Source: Chryseobacterium piperi
Lineage (GTDB): Bacteria > Bacteroidota > Bacteroidia > Flavobacteriales > Weeksellaceae
DNA length: 64,000 nt
Direction: 5' to 3'
Assembly (NCBI RefSeq): GCF_002285635.2
Contig: NZ_CP023049.2
Coordinates: 2,666,001 to 2,730,000, forward strand
Part shown: positions 55,257-62,921 of the stretch, in pieces
Position numbering within the stretch: the first letter of the stretch is position 1
Layout of the letters: each line of letters starts with the position of its first letter
Position numbers and translations under genes: made by a program
Notes under the pieces: model-generated
What the model was told of the DNA's origin: nothing
Database searches by the model: none
What the model saw: the letters and a program-made list of their open reading frames with translations, nothing else

Positions 55257-55967
55257 TTAGTTGATACCTCTTTCTTTCCAGGTAAATGAAGTTTTTATAA
55301 ACCCTCCTGCGGCCATCACCACATCCTTAGGTTCTTTGGCTACATCCAATCCATTGGCATCAACCACATCATCTCCGGAAAAATCTGCCGATCCCGGATT
55401 AATCAGATTTCTGATTGCAGAAGCGTGTCTTGCTTCTACCGAAACTATTTTCCCGGCAATAACTAAATAATCGGGATTGGTTATATATTTTCCCGCAGCA
55501 TTATAAGCAGCAACACCGGTATCTTCCAAAGCTTTTGCTGTTGCTAAAACAGAGCTTCTGTTGCTAAAATTCACATTCGGGTATTGAAACTCAAGCTTGG
55601 GTAATACGTTTGAGGTCACACCAGTTATAGCAGCTTTAAAAAAATCACGATGAATTACTTCATGATGATATAAATCTGTAAATAATTCTTTTTCAGCATT
55701 TGAAATGCCTGTATAAAAATTATTAACCACTTTTGTATAGAAATCTGCTTCAAGTTGTTCCAGAGCATAGGCATAATTAAGAACGCCTACATCACCTGTT
55801 CCCAAGTCAAATACCTGATTATCCACTGTTTGGAAATCATCATTATCATCACACCCGACCAATGCAAGCCCTGCCATCGCAAGACCAATGCCGCCGAGTT
55901 TTAAGAAATTTCTTCTTCCTGTATCCAGAGATGCTCCCTGGCTGTTAACATTGATTGTCTTTTTCAT
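55257..55967 (-). CDS. Ferritin-like domain lipoprotein with a twin-arginine-like signal, first of a pair
   Basis: 236 residues. The N-terminus has GRRNFLKLGGIGLAMAG, a twin-arginine motif, running into a lipobox-like LALVG-C (Cys39), so it is likely exported folded and lipid-anchored. The ferritin-like fold is visible in YALEQLEADFYTKVV, HHEVIHRDFFKAAI, LEDTGVAAYNAAG and SVEARHASAIRNL. Co-transcribed with the paralogue downstream. A Tat route fits a protein that acquires its metal in the cytoplasm (inference). Confidence 0.82.
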   Translation of the reverse strand: MKKTINVNSQGASLDTGRRNFLKLGGIGLAMAGLALVGCDDNDDFQTVDNQVFDLGTGDVGVLNYAYALEQLEADFYTKVVNNFYTGISNAEKELFTDLYHHEVIHRDFFKAAITGVTSNVLPKLEFQYPNVNFSNRSSVLATAKALEDTGVAAYNAAGKYITNPDYLVIAGKIVSVEARHASAIRNLINPGSADFSGDDVVDANGLDVAKEPKDVVMAAGGFIKTSFTWKERGIN

Positions 55968-56218
55968 AATATTAATCTTTTAGAGTGTTTAGTTATTTAA
56001 TATCATTTACGACAATCTATTTCGTTTGGTTTTACAAAATCAAAATTTTTATTAATTTTTATTAAAATTTCATTACAATCACCACTAAACAGTTAAAAAC
56101 CAACACAATAAATATTTAACTTAAAATTAAGAACAATTATCTTTTTTCATTTCTCAAATACTTTGTTTTATATGATTATATTAATATTTTATCATTACTT
56201 TTTAAAATATATTTTCCC

Positions 56219-56226
56219 TATTTTTG
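56219..56226 (+). promoter_or_regulatory. -7 element abutting the recJ start codon
   Basis: TATTTTTG ends 4 bp before the recJ ATG at 56231. Transcription starting the usual 5-7 bp after such an element would begin at the ATG, so the mRNA would be leaderless. No ribosome site is visible upstream of the ATG. The 250 bp further upstream are A+T-rich without other features. Confidence 0.5.
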
Positions 56227-56230
56227 TGAA

Positions 56231-57943
56231 ATGAGTCAAAAATGGATTTACAAGCCCGAACCCGACGAGGAAGTTGTGGACAGATTAAGTTCGTCACTTG
56301 GTTTTGGAACATTTGAATCTAAACTTCTCGTTCTAAGAGGAATTGACAATTATCAGAAGGCCCGGGAATTTTTCAAACCTAATCTTACTGATATTCACAG
56401 TCCGTTTTTAATGGCGGATATGCAAAAAGCCGTAGAGCGAATTGCAACAGCCATTGAAAATGGAGAAAAAATATTAGTATACGGGGATTACGACGTAGAT
56501 GGTACGACTGCCGTTGCATTAATGTATCTCTACCTCAGCAAAATAGTCGAAAAAAAATATCTGGATTATTATATTCCGGACAGAAATTCTGAAGGGTATG
56601 GAATTTCAACTGAAGGAATTGATTTCGCCAAAGAGAATGGCTTTTCATTAATTGTTGCTCTGGATTGTGGAATCAAGGCTATTGATATGATTAATTATGC
56701 TAAAGATTTAGACATTGATTTTATCATTTGCGACCACCATTTACCTGGAGAAGAAATACCCAATGCTGTTGCTGTTCTGGATCCTAAAAGAAATGACTGC
56801 AGATATCCGTTCAAAGAACTTTCCGGATGTGGAGTCGGCTTTAAATTATGTCAAGGTCTTAACACTATCTATAAACTTCCGGAAGCTGAATTATTTGAAT
56901 TAACAGATTTGCTGGCCATTTCTATTGCTGCAGATATTGTTTCTATGACCGGAGAAAACAGAGTTTTAGCCAAAATGGGATTAAAAACTCTTAGAAAAAC
57001 AAGAAATTTAGGATTAAGATTATTAATTCCTGAAGATAAGCTATCTCATTTCGAAATTTCAAATATTGTTTTTGAAATTGCGCCCAAAATTAATGCTGCA
57101 GGGAGAATTTCCCATGGAAAAGCCGCTGTAGAGCTTATGGTTTCTGATAACTTAAAGCATGCACATCAGATTGTCAGTGATATAATGGGGCTGAATGATG
57201 AGAGACGTGAACTGGATATGAACTCTACCCTTTCTGCCTTAAATCAGATTATCGAATCCCAGCAGGAAACAAAATTGACAACTATCGTCTACCATCCGGA
57301 GTGGAATAAAGGAGTTATTGGAATCGTTGCATCAAGACTTATAGAAACTTACTATAAGCCTACTTTGGTTTTTACAGATGGTAATAACGGGGAAATGGTT
57401 GCTTCAGCAAGATCCGTTTCCGATTTTGATGTACATGAAGCATTGGATCTTTGTTCTGAATATTTTCTGAAATTTGGAGGACATCATGCTGCTGCCGGAC
57501 TTTCTATGGAGAAGGAAAAATTTGATGCTTTTAAAGAAAAGTTTGAAAAGATCGTTGCTGAAAAAATTAAGGAACACCAAAAGGAACCTTCTATCACAAT
57601 AGATTCTGAAATCGAAATTGACGAGATCAATAGAGAGTTTATCAATTTTCACAGGAAACTTGCTCCTTTCGGTCCGCATAATATGAAGCCTATTCTGGCA
57701 TTAAAAAATCAAAAGCTTTCCGGTTATATAAAAACAATGGGAAAAGACAACAACCACGTTAAGTTTTATATCAAACAGGAATCAACAGGCAGAAATATTG
57801 AATGCGTTGGTTTTAAGCTTGGACAGTTTTCCGAGGATTTCAGAAACAAACATTTCGATTTGGTATTTACTTTAGAGGAGAATCACTGGAAAGGTAATGT
57901 AACGCATTATCTGAATATCAAAGATGTTAAGTTTAGGGATTAG
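56231..57943 (+). CDS. recJ: Single-stranded-DNA exonuclease RecJ
   Basis: 570 residues. DHH phosphoesterase motifs: YGDYDVDGTTA (Asp86, 88, 90), CDHHLPGEE (Asp168, His169, His170) and the DHHA1 motif FGGHHAAAGL at about 415-424, then an OB-fold C-terminal domain (HYLNIKDVKF). It degrades ssDNA 5'-3' in RecF-type recombination, mismatch and base-excision repair. Its stop codon forms the left edge of inverted-repeat element B. Confidence 0.95.
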   Translation: MSQKWIYKPEPDEEVVDRLSSSLGFGTFESKLLVLRGIDNYQKAREFFKPNLTDIHSPFLMADMQKAVERIATAIENGEKILVYGDYDVDGTTAVALMYLYLSKIVEKKYLDYYIPDRNSEGYGISTEGIDFAKENGFSLIVALDCGIKAIDMINYAKDLDIDFIICDHHLPGEEIPNAVAVLDPKRNDCRYPFKELSGCGVGFKLCQGLNTIYKLPEAELFELTDLLAISIAADIVSMTGENRVLAKMGLKTLRKTRNLGLRLLIPEDKLSHFEISNIVFEIAPKINAAGRISHGKAAVELMVSDNLKHAHQIVSDIMGLNDERRELDMNSTLSALNQIIESQQETKLTTIVYHPEWNKGVIGIVASRLIETYYKPTLVFTDGNNGEMVASARSVSDFDVHEALDLCSEYFLKFGGHHAAAGLSMEKEKFDAFKEKFEKIVAEKIKEHQKEPSITIDSEIEIDEINREFINFHRKLAPFGPHNMKPILALKNQKLSGYIKTMGKDNNHVKFYIKQESTGRNIECVGFKLGQFSEDFRNKHFDLVFTLEENHWKGNVTHYLNIKDVKFRD

Positions 57944-58249
57944 AAATGAGGGCTTAGGATTTAGGGCTTAGAAACTAGAGAATAGGAAATATGGGAAACT
58001 ATAAGGAATTAATTGTTTGGCAGAAATCTGTTGATCTTGTGACAGAAGTATATTCTTATACCAAAAATTTCCCTAAAGAAGAAATGTATGGTCTTACAAA
58101 CCAAATCCGACGTTCTTCAATTTCAATTCCATCAAATATTGCTGAAGGCCATTCAAGAAGATCACAAGCCGACTATATCCAATTTTTAAAGATAGCAAGA
58201 GGAAGCTGTGCTGAACTGGACACTCAACTCATTATTTCTAAAAATCTAA

Positions 58250-59108
58250 GAGCCTGTTTAAAAAAGTAATAATAAAAAATAGTAAGGGTTAAAAGTTGCA
58301 TAAAAATTGTCATTTTAGAGTTGCAAAAGAAAAAAACATCAATGTATCCAACAGACTTAACCCAAACTCAGTGGCAATTTATAAAAAAAGCATTAGATTT
58401 TGATGACAGAAAACGAAAATATGATTTGGTTGTCATTTGGAATGCTATCAGTTATTTAGTAAAAACAGGCTGTCAATGGAGACTTTTACCTCATGATTTT
58501 CCCAAATGGCAATTGGTTTATTACTATTATTCAAAATGGTCAAATCTGGAGATTTTCGATTTATTATTATCAAAATTGAGAGAGGAAGTACGACGAAACA
58601 GGGGTCAGAAAGCGCAGGCAAGTTTAGGAATTATTGACAGTCAAAGTGTTCGTTGGGGAAATAACCGTTCACTCAATGGCTTTGACGGAGGTAAAAAAAT
58701 AAAAGGAATCAAGAGACACGTTGTGGTAGACAAAAATGGTTTTTTGTTAGCCGTAATGGTAAGTGTAGCCAATGTTCATGACAGTAAGGCTGCATTGTTA
58801 CTGATCAAAACACTGCGATATTTACTAATTCCGCTTCAGGTAATCCTGGCGGACGGAGGTTATAGAGGAGAGATTATTGAGGAAATAAGAATTAAGTTTA
58901 ATTATATCATTCAGATCGTAATGCGGAGTGACAAAAAAGTAAAAGGGTTTGAGCCAATTCATAAACGATGGATTATAGAGCGTACATTTGCTTGGTTTGA
59001 TAACGATAGAAGATTATGCAGAAATTATGAACTCTTAATGGAATCCTCTGAAAACATGGTCAAATTATCCGCCATAAAATTATTACTGAATAAAATTTAA
59101 ACAGACTC
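58250..59108 (+). mobile_element. Complete IS5-family insertion sequence (859 bp)
   Basis: Terminal inverted repeats GAGCCTGTTTAAA (58250-58262) and TTTAAACAGACTC (59096-59108), one mismatch over 13 bp. Target duplication TAA on both sides (58247-58249 and 59109-59111). One transposase gene fills the interior. The short duplication and transposase type suggest the IS427/IS1031-like part of the IS5 family. Confidence 0.9.
58342..59100 (+). CDS. IS5-family transposase
   Basis: 252 residues from the ATG of MYPTDLTQTQW; a TTG seven codons upstream is also open. The N-terminal DUF4096-type region (WNAISYLVKTGCQWRLLP) is followed by a DDE domain with Asp99 in GIIDSQSVRW, Asp171 in ILADGGYRGE and Glu213 in IIERTFAWFD plus the downstream R-x-Y pattern. 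All catalytic residues are present, no frameshift, so the element looks active. Confidence 0.93.
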   Translation: MYPTDLTQTQWQFIKKALDFDDRKRKYDLVVIWNAISYLVKTGCQWRLLPHDFPKWQLVYYYYSKWSNLEIFDLLLSKLREEVRRNRGQKAQASLGIIDSQSVRWGNNRSLNGFDGGKKIKGIKRHVVVDKNGFLLAVMVSVANVHDSKAALLLIKTLRYLLIPLQVILADGGYRGEIIEEIRIKFNYIIQIVMRSDKKVKGFEPIHKRWIIERTFAWFDNDRRLCRNYELLMESSENMVKLSAIKLLLNKI

Positions 59109-59241
59109 TAAATTACTTGAGCATTAACGAATTCGAGACTTTAGCTAAAACAACATCTGAAATTTCAAAAATGCTCAATGCTATTATTACAAAGCTTCAG
59201 ACCAACCCTAATCCCTAAAGCCTAATTGCTAATCCCTCATT

Positions 59242-59826
59242 ATGAAAAAAATCGGTTTATTTTTCGGTTCCTTTAATCCAATTCATATTGGACATCTTAT
59301 TTTGGCCAATTATATTTTAGAGAATTCGGATATGGATGAGCTTTGGTTTGTTGTAAGCCCTCAAAATCCATTTAAAGATAAAAAATCACTACTGAAGGAC
59401 CATAACAGGTTGGATATGGTACAGCTCGCTGTAAAGAACTATCCTAATATGAGAGCTTCTAATGTTGAATTCTCTCTGCCGAAACCTAGTTATACCATTG
59501 ATACCCTCACTTATCTTAATGAAAAATACCCTGAGTATTCTTTCAGTTTGATAATGGGAGAAGATAATTTAGTCAGTCTTCATAAATGGAAAAATTCGGA
59601 AACATTGATTAAGAACTACCATATCATTGTTTATCCAAGAGTTTTTGAAGGAGAGAAAAAAGATTCAGACTATTTACAACATGAAAATATTTCTCTGATA
59701 AAAGCACCGGTTATCGAAATATCTGCTACAGAAATTCGTAATATGATTAAAGAAGGCAAAAATGTGAGACCGATGCTTCCTCCAGAAGTTTTTGAATATT
59801 TGGACGGAAGTAGTTTTTATAAGTAA
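59242..59826 (+). CDS. nadD: Nicotinate-nucleotide adenylyltransferase
   Basis: 194 residues, normal length. The nucleotidyltransferase motif FFGSFNPIHIGHLILAN (HIGH at 15-18) and the C-terminal ISATEIRNMIKEGKN (the SxTxxR ATP-binding signature) are clear; also WFVVSPQNPFK and FSLIMGEDNL. It forms deamido-NAD from nicotinate mononucleotide and ATP. The start codon directly follows element B. Confidence 0.95.
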   Translation: MKKIGLFFGSFNPIHIGHLILANYILENSDMDELWFVVSPQNPFKDKKSLLKDHNRLDMVQLAVKNYPNMRASNVEFSLPKPSYTIDTLTYLNEKYPEYSFSLIMGEDNLVSLHKWKNSETLIKNYHIIVYPRVFEGEKKDSDYLQHENISLIKAPVIEISATEIRNMIKEGKNVRPMLPPEVFEYLDGSSFYK

Positions 59827-59831
59827 TTTTG

Positions 59832-59905
59832 CAAACTAGAAATGAGAGGTTAGAAACTAAAAGTTAGAAAAAGGACTCTTACCTTTTAACCCTCAACTTA
59901 CAACT
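59832..59905. repeat. Gene-less inverted-repeat element between nadD and the DUF3817 gene
   Basis: GAGGTTAGAAACTAAAAGTT, AGAAAAAGG on the left and CCTTTTAACCCTCAACTTAC, AACTA on the right face each other around ACTCTTA. Left arm opens AAATGAGAGGTTAG, like the AAATGAGGG-CTTAG of element B. It fills the gap between the nadD stop and the next start. Confidence 0.5.
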
Positions 59906-59911
59906 AAAGAA

Positions 59912-60253
59912 ATGAACTTCATCGAAAAATTTTTCTCAAAATATCCCCAGGAAAAAATCATTAAATGGTTTAAGCAAATCTGTGTAGCGGAAGCAATTTC
60001 CTGTTTTCTTCTTTATGGAGTAGCAATGATCTGGAAAAGATATGATGATGAAGGTTTACTTCCTACCATTTTTATTATAGTTGTTGGAAATATTCATGGT
60101 CTTTTCTTTACGCTCTATCTTTTACTGTGTTTACCTGTAAGAAAAATCTTTAAATGGGACGATGAAGATTTTGTCTTTGCATTACTTTCCGCTTTTTTCC
60201 CTTTTGCAACCATCTGGGTTGATAAAAAGCTAGCCCGCTTCGACCGGGAATAA
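59912..60253 (+). CDS. DUF3817 small membrane protein
   Basis: 113 residues with three membrane helices (KQICVAEAISCFLLYGVAMI, TIFIIVVGNIHGLFFTLYLL, VFALLSAFFPFATIWV). The pattern AEAISCFLL...GxxHGLFF...FxPFxTIWxDK is the DUF3817 family. Function unknown. A dyad without a T tail (TATATCCTAT / TATAGGATATA, about 60278-60304) lies downstream. Confidence 0.8.
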   Translation: MNFIEKFFSKYPQEKIIKWFKQICVAEAISCFLLYGVAMIWKRYDDEGLLPTIFIIVVGNIHGLFFTLYLLLCLPVRKIFKWDDEDFVFALLSAFFPFATIWVDKKLARFDRE

Positions 60254-60624
60254 GTATCTTTCTTTTTTGTACTAGTCTATATCCTATTTTACTTATAGGA
60301 TATACATACTTGTGTTCAAAATAAACCAAAACTTTTACAAAAGTAACTTCAATACGGCTCCAAAATTTTAAATTTTTATGTTAAATTTTTAGAATTTTAA
60401 GTTTCAATGTAACAACTTAGACTGTCCAGTTGTCTAATTAAATAGCAAACCAAAGTAATAAGAAAATTTTTAATTAAAATTTTAATACCTGATAATCAGT
60501 CAATTAAAATTATGAAAGAAACATTTTAAGTACTTTGTATTGCATAATACTAAATTTATTATATATCTTTGCTATGTTAAATAATAACAAATACAAGCTA
60601 TTAACAGATTAAGAAACTAAAATC
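60254..60624 (+). promoter_or_regulatory. Upstream region of the receptor pair with a -7/-33 promoter candidate
   Basis: 371 bp without a gene. TATCTTTG at 60564-60571 matches TAnnTTTG, and TTG at 60540-60542 lies 21 bp before it. This would give a leader of about 50 nt. The rest is A+T-rich with no other feature seen. Confidence 0.45.
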
Positions 60625-62880
60625 ATGAAAACTCATATACTTTTTGCAGCTTTATTTTTCAGTGGATTTGCTTTTTCTCAACAGAAATCAGATACTTTGA
60701 AAACTAAAAATATAGAGGGAATTAATTTAAAGAAACAAGTCTTTAAAAAACAAAGTGATCGATTCATCTACGATGTGGCTTCTTCTCCAATTGCTAAAGG
60801 AACCAATACATTCAATTTATTAAAACAAACTCCGATGATTTCGAGTATTGATGGCAAGACCTTAAAAATCATGGGGAAATCAGAAGTGGTTATCTACATC
60901 AATAACAAAAAAACGAATATGGATTCGGAAGCATTAATTGAAATGCTGAAGAATACTCCATCAGAAGATATTCAGAAAATTGAGGTGATTACCGTTCCAG
61001 GAAGTGAATTTCAGGTTGAATCCAATGACGGAGTGATCAACATTGTCATGAAGAAAAGCAGAAATAATGGTTATAATGGAACTCTTAAAATGCAAAATGA
61101 ACAGAGCTACTATAATAATCCTTCTGCCGGAGCATCCTTTAATTTCAGAAAAGATAAGCTGGCTGTTAATACCAATTTCAATACAGGAAGCTGGACAGAA
61201 AGAGAAAAATACAGACTTTCAAATGGAGATTCTACTTTCAGAAATGAGTCTTATGGCTTCAATGATGATCCTAATAAAAATTTCGGAGGTAGTGTCAATA
61301 TCGATTATGAAATCAATAAAAAGCAAAGCTTAGGCTTTACTTACAATATGAGATATAACAAAAGTTTCAATTCGATCCTGGATATCACAAACATTCAGAA
61401 TGGTGTATTGAAAAACAGAACAGTAAATGATGAGGATGCACAGACAAGGAATCACTCTTTCAACTTAAACTATGAGATAAAAACGGATTCATTGGGAAGC
61501 AAGTTGACATCTAACATTTCTTACCTATGGTTTAACAGAGATAAATCAAGCATCAATGAAACGTTTCCTTTCATCGTTGATGAGAATAATAAATATGGAG
61601 CTTTTAAACAATGGGTTCCGCAAATCATCAACAATTACGCCGCGAATATTGATTATATCAAAAAGACCACATCAGGAAATTCCTGGTTAATGGGAGCCAG
61701 CTATAACAATACCAAAACTGATAATGATACCAGACAAGAAATTTATACTCCTAATGGATTCATTAATGATTTCGCTCAGACCAACCACTTTATTTATAAG
61801 GAAAACATTCTGGGACTTTATCTGACTTACGAAAGAAAACTGAATGAGAAACTATCAGGTAAAATAGGAGCACGTTATGAGATGACCAAAAGTAATGGTG
61901 AAATTTTAGGAAAAACCAGTTTTGAGAGAAACTATAACAACCTGCTCCCTTTTGTTAATTTAAACTACACCATTAATCCGGACAACAATATCACTTATAC
62001 TTTTTCAAGCAGGGTGAGAAGACCTAGATTCTGGGAGCTTAATCCGGCAAGAACCTATTTCACCCCTGACAACTATACTCAGAATAATCCTTTTGTACTG
62101 GCCTCAAAGTATTACAATCAGGAGATCAATTATATGTTTAAAAATGCTTTCTATGCTAACCTTAGTTTTAATTATGTAGAAGATGCATCAAGCCAGCTGC
62201 CATTGCAAGGATCTTTGACAAAGCCTGTAAAAGACAAAAATGGAAATATAATTATAGGCAGTGACGGAAAGCCTCAAATGGCCACTACTAAGTTTCTGAG
62301 ATATATAAGAACGAATTATGGTAATAATAAGCAATTGGGATTAACCTTGGGAATGAACAAATCATGGTTTAAAGAAATCTGGACAACCAACTACTCTATT
62401 AATTTAGCTTACGCCATGTACTCGGGTAAGGTTAGTGAAGACCCTACTTCAATGCCTGTTCCCGGACAAACAGAAGTCCTGTCCCCTTATATTGTAGATG
62501 TAAAAAATTTCAATTTTTCGGCACAGTTCAATAACAGCATTCGCCTTTCTTCTAAAAAAGACTGGTTTCTGGGAATCAACTACTTCTATGCAAGTAAAAG
62601 TAAAATGGAAATCGGAGAACTGGGAACAAGACAAAGCTTGGACCTTAGTGTAAAAAAGATAATGGGTAGCTGGACCTTCTTAGTAGAACTCTATGATGTG
62701 TTTAATCAGAATTTCAACCAGATCAACGGAGTTCAGCCTGATGGAAGCTTTAATAATGTAACCAATTTTGGATATCCCAGAATCTTTAGTGTAGGAGTTA
62801 CTTATAATTTTGGAAATCAAAAACTAAAAAAGACACGAGAAATGAAATCAGCGAATGATGCTGTAAAATCAAGAACGTAA
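60625..62880 (+). CDS. TonB-dependent-type outer membrane receptor (OMP_b-brl_3), copy 1
   Basis: 751 residues. Signal peptide MKTHILFAALFFSGFAFS-QQ, then no carboxypeptidase-like CNA domain. A plug domain follows directly (NTFNLLKQTPMISSID, EVVIYINNKKTNMDSEALIEML-like, IEVITVPGSEFQVESNDGVINIVMKK), then a 22-strand-type barrel rich in aromatic and Asn residues, ending SVGVTYNFGN. This is the PF14905-like receptor family, which usually imports metals, peptides or unknown ligands with TonB. There is no SusD-like partner here. It is the first of a tandem pair. Confidence 0.88.
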   Translation: MKTHILFAALFFSGFAFSQQKSDTLKTKNIEGINLKKQVFKKQSDRFIYDVASSPIAKGTNTFNLLKQTPMISSIDGKTLKIMGKSEVVIYINNKKTNMDSEALIEMLKNTPSEDIQKIEVITVPGSEFQVESNDGVINIVMKKSRNNGYNGTLKMQNEQSYYNNPSAGASFNFRKDKLAVNTNFNTGSWTEREKYRLSNGDSTFRNESYGFNDDPNKNFGGSVNIDYEINKKQSLGFTYNMRYNKSFNSILDITNIQNGVLKNRTVNDEDAQTRNHSFNLNYEIKTDSLGSKLTSNISYLWFNRDKSSINETFPFIVDENNKYGAFKQWVPQIINNYAANIDYIKKTTSGNSWLMGASYNNTKTDNDTRQEIYTPNGFINDFAQTNHFIYKENILGLYLTYERKLNEKLSGKIGARYEMTKSNGEILGKTSFERNYNNLLPFVNLNYTINPDNNITYTFSSRVRRPRFWELNPARTYFTPDNYTQNNPFVLASKYYNQEINYMFKNAFYANLSFNYVEDASSQLPLQGSLTKPVKDKNGNIIIGSDGKPQMATTKFLRYIRTNYGNNKQLGLTLGMNKSWFKEIWTTNYSINLAYAMYSGKVSEDPTSMPVPGQTEVLSPYIVDVKNFNFSAQFNNSIRLSSKKDWFLGINYFYASKSKMEIGELGTRQSLDLSVKKIMGSWTFLVELYDVFNQNFNQINGVQPDGSFNNVTNFGYPRIFSVGVTYNFGNQKLKKTREMKSANDAVKSRT

Positions 62881-62921
62881 TAAAAACATACCCACTTAAG
62901 AATTATTAAATCAATAATATC

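Larger units (their letters stand above)
57991..59218 (+). pseudogene. Four-helix-bundle protein gene interrupted by an IS element
   Basis: The 5' part (57991-58249) encodes NYKELIVWQKSVDLVTEVY, EEMYGLTNQIRRSSISIP, SNIAEGHSRRSQADYIQFL and LIISKNL, then runs into the IS. The 3' part resumes at 59112 with NYLSINEFETLAKTTSEISK and ends NPNP at 59218. Removing the IS and one copy of the 3-bp target duplication gives an uninterrupted 121-residue protein, aligning throughout with the 116-residue paralogue at 41.1 kb. As it stands a truncated 92-residue product with a foreign tail (RACLKK) would be made. Confidence 0.9.
57944..59241 (+). repeat. Inverted-repeat element carrying a four-helix-bundle gene (IVS-like, element B, IS-interrupted)
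   Basis: The left arm AAATGAGGGCTTAGGATTTA, GGGCTTAG (57945-57972) is complementary to the right arm CCCTAATCCCTAAAGCC, TAATCCCTCATT (59207-59241). Read in the same sense both arms start AATGAGGG-TTAG and repeat TTAGGG. The element spans exactly from the recJ stop to the nadD start. Its cargo gene is interrupted by an IS5-family element. Confidence 0.65.
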
